Made by a program: the position numbers and the translations under genes. DNA of 10,119 bases from an uncultured Eubacteriales bacterium (GTDB lineage Bacteria > Bacillota > Clostridia > Oscillospirales > Oscillospiraceae): positions 1 to 10,119 of the forward strand of contig USIZ01000032.1 in the NCBI GenBank assembly GCA_900554855.1. The letters are read 5' to 3'. Shown here piece after piece: positions 1 to 5,811 of the stretch. Positions within the stretch are counted from its first letter, which is position 1. Each line of letters starts with the position of its first letter. The notes under the pieces were generated by a model. It ran no database searches. It was not told the origin of the DNA and saw only the letters and a list, made by a program, of their open reading frames with translations.

Positions 1-534
1 GCCGAGGAGCAGGTCGAGCAGGGGAAGGCGCTGCCCGTGTGCCGCCAGCGGTGTGGCGCTGGACAGGATGTCCACCCCGCTCAGCGTCTGGGGATAGGGG
101 TAAGCCGTCATCAGCGATGGAAAGGACACCGCCAGCGCAATGCGCCCCACGATGGCAGGATTGGCGAAGTTGTGGCCGATGCCGCCAAAAAGCTGCTTTG
201 TCACCAGAATGGCCGCCGCCGCGCCCATGATGGGCAGGTAGAGCGGCATGGTGCTGGGCAGGTTGAAGGCCAGCAGCAAGCCAGTGACCACGGCGGACAG
301 ATCGCCGACGGTCTGCTTTTCATGGCGCAGGACGCACCACGCCCACTCCATTGCCACACAGGCGGCCACCGTCACCGCCGTCACCAGCAGGGCGCGCAGG
401 CCGAAGATGACCACGGACGCGATCAGCGCCGGCAGGAGCGCGAGAATGACGTTTGCCATGACCCGCCGGGTGGTCAGTGATGCGCGCACATGGGGCACGG
501 GTGAGACCACCAGATGACTGGTATGCACTTCCAT
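1..534 (-). CDS. rnfD: RnfD, membrane subunit of the Rnf ferredoxin:NAD+ oxidoreductase (partial, C-terminus cut)
   Basis: This reading frame is open from an ATG at 534 to the window edge, giving 178 residues without a stop. It begins with a short cytoplasmic segment ending in TTRRVMANVI, then hydrophobic stretches at about residues 28-45, 47-63, 80-90 and 98-112, as expected for the polytopic RnfD/NqrB family. The family signature GGIGHNFANPAIVGR is at residues 117-131. SSATPLA at 158-164 corresponds to the SGAT-type site where RnfD/NqrB carry covalently bound FMN; Thr161 would be the attachment residue, with Ser in place of the usual Gly. Full-length RnfD proteins run to a little over 300 residues, so roughly 40 percent is missing. 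The start overlaps the rnfC stop by one base (TGATG), indicating translational coupling. In the complex it carries electrons through the membrane toward RnfG. Confidence 0.93.
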   Translation of the reverse strand, partial: MEVHTSHLVVSPVPHVRASLTTRRVMANVILALLPALIASVVIFGLRALLVTAVTVAACVAMEWAWCVLRHEKQTVGDLSAVVTGLLLAFNLPSTMPLYLPIMGAAAAILVTKQLFGGIGHNFANPAIVGRIALAVSFPSLMTAYPYPQTLSGVDILSSATPLAAHGQRLPLLDLLLG

Positions 535-1859
535 CAGCTTTTGCCTCCCTTCTGATGGCTGTTCAAGTATCGTTTGGCCAGGCCGACCATTTGGGTCAGC
601 GGACGCTTGGCGGGACAGACATAGCTGCACGTTCCGCAGCCGATGCACAGGTCTGCCATCAGCTTGTCCAGCGCCTGGGTGTCATAGCGCAGGTAGGCGT
701 CCCGAATATCCAGTGGGGACAGGCCCACAGGGCAGGAATTGATGCACCGACCGCAGCGGATGCAGTTCTCTGCGTTGGGCCGCTGGGCGGACTTTGCGCC
801 GAAGGCCAGCAGGCCGTTGTTCTGCCGGGTAATGGGGTAATTCACATCCATCTGGGCGCTGCCCATCATGGGTCCGCCCACGATGACCTTGCGCGGCTCC
901 TCCCGGGTTCCGCAGAAAGCCAGTACATCGGCGATGGGGGTTCCAATAGGTACCTCCAGGTTTTTCGGATGTGCCACTGCGTCCCCGGCCACCGTGAGCC
1001 GCTTGTTCACCAGCGGCATTCCGGTCTTCAGGAACTTGCCGATGCTGGACACGGTAGTGACATTCAGCATCATGACCCCCACACTGGTATGCCGTGCGCC
1101 CCGGGGAACGGTGCGGCCGGTGGCATTGTGAATGAGGATATTCTGGGCGCCCTGGGGGTAACGGGATTCCAGCACGCAGACACCGATGCCCGGATCTTCT
1201 TCCGTTTTCCGCTGCATCAGATCAATGGCCGCCGGTTTATTGTCCTCGATGCAGATCAGACACTTCGGAATGCCAAGCCACTTCAGGCAGGCATGGATGC
1301 CGTCCAATATCGTGTCCGGGTGCTCCAGAAACTCCCGGTTGTCTGTGGTCAGATAGGGCTCGCACTCCGCGCCGTTGATGAGCAGAGTGTCGATCTCCGC
1401 AAGGTTTTTCGGCATCACCTTCACGTCCGTCGGAAAGCCCGCACCGCCGAGGCCGACAATGCCAGATTGTTCCAGTGCGGCAATAAAGCCGGCCAGATCC
1501 GTGACCTCCGGCGGGCAGATGGCCGGATCCGGAGTCTGCGCCCCGTCAGTCTCGATAACTACCACGGTCTCCGCCTTGCCAAAATTGTACAAAATCGGCT
1601 CCACGGCGATTACAGTACCGGAAACACTGGAGTAAATATGCATACTCACCTTAGCCGTTGCCCGGCCCACCATAGTACCTACCCAGACCTTGTCCCCCTT
1701 TTTGACGCAGGGCTCGCAGGGCGCACCGACGTGCTGATTCATAGGCAGGATGACTTTGGGCGGTACCGGCAGATATTCCGTCGGGAAATTTGCCGTATCC
1801 TTGTGATGCGGCACTTTGACACCGCCGCCGTTGACCAGACGGCTCAACCTCTGCAACAT
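534..1859 (-). CDS. rnfC: RnfC, NADH- and iron-sulfur-binding subunit of the Rnf complex
   Basis: This is a complete 441-residue protein. RnfC is the peripheral cytoplasmic subunit of the ion-pumping ferredoxin:NAD+ oxidoreductase and carries the NAD(H)/FMN site. The N-terminal barrel-sandwich region (about 1-110) starts with the typical GGGVKVPHHK segment. The nucleotide/FMN part shows GLGGAGFPTDVK at 136-147 and GAECEPYL at 163-170, both family hallmarks. A SLBB-like segment follows at about 265-320. Two 4Fe-4S motifs close the protein: Cys366, 369, 372, 376 (CIRCGRCINSCP) and Cys405, 408, 411, 415 (CIGCGTCSYVCP). The short length matches clostridial RnfC, without the long repeat tail of some proteobacterial forms. 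The ATG is preceded by AGAAGGGG about five bases upstream. rnfC leads the operon, with rnfD directly behind it, as in the usual rnfCDGEAB order; the later genes lie beyond the left edge. Confidence 0.96.
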   Translation of the reverse strand: MLQRLSRLVNGGGVKVPHHKDTANFPTEYLPVPPKVILPMNQHVGAPCEPCVKKGDKVWVGTMVGRATAKVSMHIYSSVSGTVIAVEPILYNFGKAETVVVIETDGAQTPDPAICPPEVTDLAGFIAALEQSGIVGLGGAGFPTDVKVMPKNLAEIDTLLINGAECEPYLTTDNREFLEHPDTILDGIHACLKWLGIPKCLICIEDNKPAAIDLMQRKTEEDPGIGVCVLESRYPQGAQNILIHNATGRTVPRGARHTSVGVMMLNVTTVSSIGKFLKTGMPLVNKRLTVAGDAVAHPKNLEVPIGTPIADVLAFCGTREEPRKVIVGGPMMGSAQMDVNYPITRQNNGLLAFGAKSAQRPNAENCIRCGRCINSCPVGLSPLDIRDAYLRYDTQALDKLMADLCIGCGTCSYVCPAKRPLTQMVGLAKRYLNSHQKGGKS

Positions 1860-1893
1860 ATGCGCCCCTTCTTTCTGAGTGACTTTTATAAAT

Positions 1894-1909
1894 TACATTT
1901 ACTAATGTA
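1894..1909. promoter_or_regulatory. Short palindrome in the rnf leader, possible operator
   Basis: TACATT and AATGTA form a perfect 6-base inverted repeat around a 4-base centre, just downstream of the predicted rnf -10 box and covering the likely transcription start. Its place fits a repressor operator. It is too weak and A/T-rich to be a terminator hairpin. The binding protein is unknown. Confidence 0.3.
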
Positions 1910-1915
1910 TTTTAT

Positions 1916-1944
1916 ATTGTAGTGAATATTTTGTTGTGATGCAA
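1916..1944 (-). promoter_or_regulatory. Predicted sigma-A promoter of the rnf operon
   Basis: Read on the minus strand, a -35 box TTGCAT (1939-1944) and a -10 box TACAAT (1916-1921) are separated by exactly 17 bases. Transcription would start near 1908, leaving a leader of about 50 bases before the rnfC ATG. The -35 box lies inside the small dyad GTTG-N5-CAAC (1933-1945). The surrounding DNA is much more A/T-rich than the genes. This is a prediction from sequence only. Confidence 0.6.
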
Positions 1945-1980
1945 CCACTTTTTGTACAATCATTTTATTGTCAGAAAACA

Positions 1981-2036
1981 ATGTTTGTATAATTACCACA
2001 ATTCCGCCGCTAATTGGCAAAAGAATTGTGAAACAT
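1981..2036. repeat. Interrupted inverted repeat upstream of the rnf promoter
   Basis: CACAATTC (1997-2004) and GAATTGTG (2023-2030) form a perfect 8-base inverted repeat with an 18-base centre. On the right arm AAACAT follows directly (2031-2036). Its complement ATGTTT is present on the left at 1981-1986 but is displaced by ten bases, about one helical turn. The element lies roughly 40-90 bases upstream of the predicted -35 box, a common location for an activator or redox regulator. No known operator was recognised. Confidence 0.35.
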
Positions 2037-2134
2037 ATATCAAAGTTGGCGCTATCCTGTACTTTCAGGTCATTTTTGTAACTATTCATAGTCTGCCGCC
2101 CTCATAAGCAACGCGGAATCGATGGCTGAACGGC

Positions 2135-2196
2135 TAAAATTTAAGACCCGTATCGCCACGGCTGCGCAGTGGCGATACGGGTCTCTCTGTTTTTTC
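2135..2196. terminator. Strong hairpin terminator after the LysR gene, probably bidirectional
   Basis: A perfect 16-base stem is formed by 2144-2159 (AGACCCGTATCGCCAC) and 2169-2184, with a 9-base loop. On the minus strand it is followed by the U-rich tract TTAAATTTTAG, which suits it to end the LysR transcript 17 bases beyond the stop codon. On the plus strand a run of six T follows at 2190-2195, so it could act in both directions. It separates the LysR gene from the rnf operon behind it. Confidence 0.85.
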
Positions 2197-2200
2197 TTGT

Positions 2201-3076
2201 TCACGGCTCCTGCAGCTCCAGGAACAGCGGCACCGCCGGATTGCCGCAGTCCCGGCTCCAGACCGTACAAAAATCTACATCCGGCAATTCCGGCAGCGAA
2301 CAGTGGGTCAGCCCGGGATGGTTGCAGGCTTGATGATATTGGTTGAAGGCCGCCACGCCTGATCCGAATTCTACTGCTGCCATCTGCGCCTTCAGGTCCG
2401 GCACCCGCAGGAGATGGGGCGTAAAGCCCGCCTGCTGACAGCTCTGGCGCATCAGATCAGAGACAACGTCCGACTCCTCCAATTCCACCTCCACAAAGGT
2501 TTCTTCTGAAAAATCCCGGAGCGACAGCGACGGCTTTTGCGTCAACGGAGATGTCTTTGGAAAAACGATCTCATTGTGGAGCGCATACAGGTGCTTCCAC
2601 TGAAATTCCGAACGCTCCTCCACGTCCAGTTGGAGAGTAACTGCAAGGTCGGCATCCCCTGTGCGCACCGCCTCCAGCAATTCATGAAAGGAATAACGCA
2701 GACTGGACACCTCCACGCCCGGATATTGCGTGCGGAAACGCTGGATCCAGTCATACAGCGTCTGATCCATGAGCTGGCCCTCCAGCATGGCAATGCGCAG
2801 CCTTCCCTCTTCTCCGGAAAAGGCCCTCCGCGCCCTGTCCAGCAACGCGTCAAACTGCCCGGTCAGTTCCGTCAGACCGGTGCACAAGATCTCCCCCTGG
2901 GCCGTCAGCCGATAGGATTTCCAGCCACGCACAAACAGCGGAAAACCCAATTCCGTTTCCAGCGAGGAGATCTGGCGGCCAAAGGTAGGCTGGGTCATAT
3001 AGAGCTTCTCTGCCGCCTCTGTAAAGCTGCCGGAGTGTGCCGCCTCCAGAAAGCATCTGATCTGCACCGATGTCAC
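2201..3076 (-). CDS. LysR-type transcriptional regulator
   Basis: The protein is 291 residues long with a GTG start at 3076, normal for the LysR family. The winged helix-turn-helix fills about residues 1-60: QIRCFLEAAHSGSFTEAA followed by LYMTQPTFGRQISSLETELG is the classic family pattern. A linker helix follows, then the periplasmic-binding-protein-like effector domain (about 90-290). The open frame extends upstream to an ATG at 3139, but a consensus TATAAT lies at 3108-3113 inside that extension, and the GTG has two adjoining AGGAG sequences 9-18 bases upstream, so the shorter start is preferred. The gene is transcribed away from the isomerase-like/SufE operon, the usual arrangement for a LysR protein controlling its divergent neighbour. 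The effector cannot be told from sequence. The gene ends at a strong terminator. Confidence 0.93.
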   Translation of the reverse strand: MTSVQIRCFLEAAHSGSFTEAAEKLYMTQPTFGRQISSLETELGFPLFVRGWKSYRLTAQGEILCTGLTELTGQFDALLDRARRAFSGEEGRLRIAMLEGQLMDQTLYDWIQRFRTQYPGVEVSSLRYSFHELLEAVRTGDADLAVTLQLDVEERSEFQWKHLYALHNEIVFPKTSPLTQKPSLSLRDFSEETFVEVELEESDVVSDLMRQSCQQAGFTPHLLRVPDLKAQMAAVEFGSGVAAFNQYHQACNHPGLTHCSLPELPDVDFCTVWSRDCGNPAVPLFLELQEP

Positions 3077-3107
3077 ATCAGCTCTCTCCTCTCCTGACTT
3101 TTTTCTT

Positions 3108-3135
3108 ATTATACCGCTCCATCGTTCTCGTTCAA
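3108..3135 (-). promoter_or_regulatory. Predicted sigma-A promoter of the LysR gene
   Basis: On the minus strand a -35 box TTGAAC (3130-3135) and a perfect -10 box TATAAT (3108-3113) are 16 bases apart. Transcription would begin near 3101, about 25 bases before the GTG start. This promoter rules out the upstream ATG at 3139 as the real start. Confidence 0.65.
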
Positions 3136-3163
3136 CCAACCGGAAAAGTAGGTATATATGCTG

Positions 3164-3200
3164 TTTTTATCGCATTTTTATCGCTTTCAATATCTGAAAG
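3164..3200. promoter_or_regulatory. Candidate LysR-type operator: tandem repeat plus dyad
   Basis: Two copies of TTTTTATCGC (3164-3173 and 3175-3184) sit in direct repeat with an 11-base period, about one helical turn. The second copy runs into the dyad CTTTCA-N5-TGAAAG (3184-3200), which contains the T-N11-A spacing typical of LysR-type boxes. The element lies between the LysR promoter and the divergent operon, where an autoregulating LysR protein normally binds. Binding is inferred from position and symmetry only. Confidence 0.45.
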
Positions 3201-3280
3201 GACTCCTTCCGATAATCGTTCTGGCACGGTCCGTCTCTATCTGCTACGATGAAATCAGAAGAAAAAACCTATTTTTAAAA

Positions 3281-3287
3281 AAAGGAG
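3281..3287 (+). promoter_or_regulatory. Ribosome binding site of the isomerase-like gene
   Basis: AAAGGAG lies nine bases before the ATG at 3297 and is the only strong ribosome binding site in the three-gene operon. The two following genes start one base after the preceding stop codon and appear to depend on coupling. I could not assign a convincing -10/-35 pair for this operon in the 3201-3280 stretch, which would fit an activator-dependent promoter. Confidence 0.7.
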
Positions 3288-3296
3288 CAAATCATT

Positions 3297-4847
3297 ATGG
3301 CAATTCAGAAAGCAGCAAACGTAAAGCTGGTCATCCAGCCCGTCATCGGCATCATGGTACATGAGTATGTGTTCGAGGGCCCCTGCCGTTTCGGCGCTGG
3401 GGAAACTCTGACGCTGGAATTTGACCGCATGGTGGGTGCAGACGGCTACAAGGCATTCCGGGATAATCTGGCCAAGTACATCCAGCCTGAGCCGGATTTT
3501 GAAATGCTGGAGCCGGTCAGCTGTGAGATTACTGAAAGCTTTGAAGTCACCGAGGCTATGATGGCTGAGCTGACAAAGAACGATCCGAAGGTGGACGTCT
3601 ATCTCTTCACCTCCATTGGCCGCACCTATCCCATTGTACTGGCGCTGGCCACCCGCACGAAGAAGCCATTCATCTGTCTGCAGGAGTGCTGCGACAAGAC
3701 GCAGGTGCCCGCCATGCTCCGTGCCCGCGGGCTGGAGTGCGTGTCCGAGATGACCTGGGAAGAGACAGTCAAGAAGATGAAGGCGTACCGGCTCAAGAAG
3801 GTGCTCAGCAAGAGCAAAATGCTGCTGGTCACCCGGGCCTTCACCAACTCTGCACTGGTGTCCGCCTGCGACGGCTTCATCAATATCGACGACGCTGCCC
3901 AGCGGCTGGGCTTTGGCTATCAGTGTGTGGATGTGCATGAATTTCTGGATCAGTCCCATATGGAGGGTACGCCCTGTCCCACGCTGCCTACCCGTAAGCC
4001 CATACAGTTCACCGCTGCCGACCGGGCCGAATGGGAGGCTATGGCGGATAAGCTCATCGCCGGAGCCGGCTCCTGCAATGTGGCCAAGGACGAGGTGGTC
4101 AACGGTCTGCGCTTCTACGCCACGGTAAAGAAGTTTATGGATCACTACGAGTGCAACGCTTTCTCCGCCCCCTGTCCTGAAATGTGCGCCACGACCCGGC
4201 TGAATGAGGAGCACATGACCCCCTGCTTCGCCCACTCTCTCCTGAACGCTGAGGGGATCTCCTCTGCCTGCGAGTATGATATTCCCGGCCTGGTGGCTCA
4301 GATCATGCTGTCCGGCGCGGCAAAAGCCGGAGCCTACATGGGCAACTGCGTGCCGCTGTACTATGAGGCCGACGGAAAGACCGTCGCCACCTTTATGGCT
4401 CCTTCCAACGACCTGCAGGACAAAGTGAACGCGATGACCGACGAGGAGCGCGCCAACCTCATCATCACCTTTCACTCCTCCATCAACCTGCAGATGCGGG
4501 GCTATGACGCCGAGCCTTTGAGCTATGACATCCGCAATTACACCGCCTCCGGCTGGGGCCCCACCATGCGCCACGACTTCCGGGAAAACAAGGGTGAGAC
4601 GCTGACCATGGCCCGCATTTCCCCCGATGCCAAGACGCTGTTTGTCGCCCGGGGCACCGTTGTCGCCGGCACCGGCGAGCAGATGAGCGGCTGCACACAG
4701 GGCGTACTGTTCATGGTAAAGGACAGCAAGGACTTCTTCCATAAGCAGTGCAATGTGGGCAACCACGTCCCGATGGTCATGGCGGACTGCTTTGACGAGA
4801 TCGTCGAGCTGGGTCATCTGCTGGGGCTGAATGTGGTCACCGCCTGA
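3297..4847 (+). CDS. L-fucose/L-arabinose isomerase-fold protein, cysteine-rich, substrate unknown
   Basis: The 516-residue protein resembles the FucI/AraA-like isomerases, metal-dependent enzymes that interconvert aldoses and ketoses. The N-terminal half has the alternating fold pattern of these enzymes, for example DVYLFTSIGRTYPIVLALA near 100-118. The C-terminal half has the family-type segment TPCFAHSLLNAEG (308-320) followed by SACEYDIPGL, with Glu326 and Asp328 as likely metal ligands, and a terminal GNH motif with His490 ahead of the closing helix HLLGLNVVTA. Unusually, there are 19 cysteines, including Cys131-Cys132 and Cys286, 293, 297, 310, 325 clustered around the putative active site. 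The start has a strong ribosome binding site. It is the first gene of an operon with an unknown small protein and SufE, and no sugar transporter, kinase or aldolase is nearby, so ordinary fucose or arabinose use is doubtful. The fold assignment is from memory of motifs and the substrate is unknown. Confidence 0.72.
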   Translation: MAIQKAANVKLVIQPVIGIMVHEYVFEGPCRFGAGETLTLEFDRMVGADGYKAFRDNLAKYIQPEPDFEMLEPVSCEITESFEVTEAMMAELTKNDPKVDVYLFTSIGRTYPIVLALATRTKKPFICLQECCDKTQVPAMLRARGLECVSEMTWEETVKKMKAYRLKKVLSKSKMLLVTRAFTNSALVSACDGFINIDDAAQRLGFGYQCVDVHEFLDQSHMEGTPCPTLPTRKPIQFTAADRAEWEAMADKLIAGAGSCNVAKDEVVNGLRFYATVKKFMDHYECNAFSAPCPEMCATTRLNEEHMTPCFAHSLLNAEGISSACEYDIPGLVAQIMLSGAAKAGAYMGNCVPLYYEADGKTVATFMAPSNDLQDKVNAMTDEERANLIITFHSSINLQMRGYDAEPLSYDIRNYTASGWGPTMRHDFRENKGETLTMARISPDAKTLFVARGTVVAGTGEQMSGCTQGVLFMVKDSKDFFHKQCNVGNHVPMVMADCFDEIVELGHLLGLNVVTA

Positions 4848-4848
4848 G

Positions 4849-5277
4849 ATGACACAGCAGGAATTCACCGCCGCACTGGCAGAGAACCGGACTCGTGCGG
4901 AAGAGATCGCGGCTGCGCTGCCCCGTGCATCCGATGAGGAAACGGAAGCTCTGGTACGGGAATTTATCTCCTGCAAGTATTTTCTGACCGACGAGGAAAT
5001 GGTCACAGATGATCTCATTCAGCTGGGCGACAGGAGCACAGAAAAGCTGGCTGATCTTCAGAAGGGCGGGCTGCGCTATGCGGACAAAAACGCAGGCTGC
5101 ACGACCGCCGGCTCCTCCACCATCAAGAAGGTATTGCTGGCTATGGCGCTGGGCAAGGCCATCGGCACAAAGCTGAATGCAGATGATGTGGCCTATGCTG
5201 AAACGATTCCTCAGCTGGCCCGGTTGGTGATCCGTGTCCGGGCGGACAGCCGGTCGGACACGGAAAGTGGGAATTGA
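4849..5277 (+). CDS. Unidentified 142-residue protein with two cysteines, between the isomerase-like gene and sufE
   Basis: I do not recognise the family. The start is taken as the ATG at 4849, one base after the upstream stop; an in-frame ATG at 4831 lies inside the preceding gene and is less likely. Residues 1-40 are charged and probably helical. EFISCKYFLTDEEMVTDDLI (38-57) follows, then a stretch with NAGCTTAGSSTIKKVL (81-96) and a C-terminal part with LNADDVAYAETIPQLARLV (109-127). The protein is soluble, with no signal peptide or membrane segment. The GCxxAxSS pattern around Cys84 faintly recalls the cysteine loop of IscU/SufU scaffold proteins, and the adjacency to sufE would fit a sulfur or cluster carrier. 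The usual three scaffold cysteines are not present, so this stays speculation. Cys42 and Cys84 are the only cysteines. Confidence 0.8.
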   Translation: MTQQEFTAALAENRTRAEEIAAALPRASDEETEALVREFISCKYFLTDEEMVTDDLIQLGDRSTEKLADLQKGGLRYADKNAGCTTAGSSTIKKVLLAMALGKAIGTKLNADDVAYAETIPQLARLVIRVRADSRSDTESGN

Positions 5278-5278
5278 C

Positions 5279-5719
5279 ATGACATTGGAAGAAAAACAGG
5301 AGCAGCTCATTGCACAGATCAACGCCATCGGCGACTGCTTCGACCAGTACAGTTATCTGATTGTCCGCTCCCATGATCTGCCGCCCTATCCCGAAAAATA
5401 CCGCACAGAGGAATATCTGGTCAAAGGCTGTCAGTCCAAGGTATGGATCCACACTGCGTTTCCCGGCGGGGAGCTCCGCCTGGACTGCGACAGCGATGCG
5501 CTGATCCTGAAAGGCGTGCTGGCCATTCTGCGCGATCTGACAGAGGGAGCTTCCGCCCGGGAGCTGGCTGCGTTGGAGTGGAGCTTTCTAGACCGCACGG
5601 AGTTGGGCGCCACCTTTACCTCCGCACGCAGCGCCGGAATGCGGCGGGTGCTTCAAACGCTTCATCAGGATGCCCTGTCGGCAATCAGTCAGCCAAAAAA
5701 GACAAATATAAAATCATGA
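5279..5719 (+). CDS. sufE: SufE-family sulfur-acceptor protein
   Basis: The 146-residue protein matches SufE along its length. SufE takes persulfide sulfur from a SufS-type cysteine desulfurase and passes it on for iron-sulfur cluster assembly or other thiolation. The acceptor motif VKGCQSKVW places the reactive cysteine at residue 51, the same number as in E. coli SufE. Further family features are an N-terminal helical region, DSDALILKGVLAIL (71-84) and a basic TSARSAGM segment near 114-121 that corresponds to the conserved arginine region. The ATG at 5279 is one base after the previous stop; an in-frame ATG at 5234 lies inside the upstream gene and is rejected. The Shine-Dalgarno sequence is weak, so coupling to the upstream gene is likely. 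No sufS, sufB or sufC is in view, which hints at a dedicated sulfur-transfer role. A bidirectional terminator follows. Confidence 0.92.
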   Translation: MTLEEKQEQLIAQINAIGDCFDQYSYLIVRSHDLPPYPEKYRTEEYLVKGCQSKVWIHTAFPGGELRLDCDSDALILKGVLAILRDLTEGASARELAALEWSFLDRTELGATFTSARSAGMRRVLQTLHQDALSAISQPKKTNIKS

Positions 5720-5737
5720 AGCACCCCTGAAAACAGG

Positions 5738-5786
5738 AAATCCTACCGCAGCACTCCCGACTTGGGAAGCTGCGGTAGGATTTTTT
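5738..5786. terminator. Bidirectional hairpin terminator between convergent operons
   Basis: A perfect 15-base stem pairs 5738-5752 (AAATCCTACCGCAGC) with 5769-5783, and the loop can extend it with TCCC/GGGA (5755-5758 and 5764-5767). On the plus strand it ends in a run of T (5781-5786), and on the minus strand in GATTTCCTGTTTTC. It lies 18 bases after the sufE stop and 25 bases beyond the flavoprotein stop, so it serves both convergent operons. Confidence 0.9.
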
Positions 5787-5811
5787 ACGCAACAGCAGCG
5801 CAAGAGAACGA

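Larger units (their letters stand above)
1860..2200. other. Intergenic region between rnfC and the LysR gene
   Basis: I see no credible gene in this 341-base gap. It holds the rnf promoter, the two dyads described separately, and the terminator of the LysR gene at its right end. One small open frame on the minus strand (1886-2089, 67 codons) lacks a ribosome binding site and has A/T-rich composition typical of noncoding DNA, so it is not called. Confidence 0.6.

Noticed and set aside
477..1922. A 481-codon plus-strand open frame covering rnfC
   Set aside because: It is the antisense shadow of rnfC, whose motifs are unmistakable; its product has no family features and there is no suitable ribosome binding site.
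1886..2089. A 67-codon minus-strand frame upstream of rnfC
   Set aside because: It overlaps the predicted rnf promoter and several dyads, has no ribosome binding site and no recognisable protein features.
3222..3240. TGGCAC at 3222-3227, resembling a sigma-54 -24 element
   Set aside because: The required GC of the -12 element is missing at the right distance, and the neighbouring regulator is of LysR type, not a sigma-54 activator.
3255..5018. A 587-codon minus-strand open frame opposite the isomerase-like gene, longer than that gene
   Set aside because: The plus-strand frame has a strong ribosome binding site, family motifs and tight coupling to the next gene; the antisense product is low-complexity, rich in His, Gly and Val, as expected of a GC-rich shadow.
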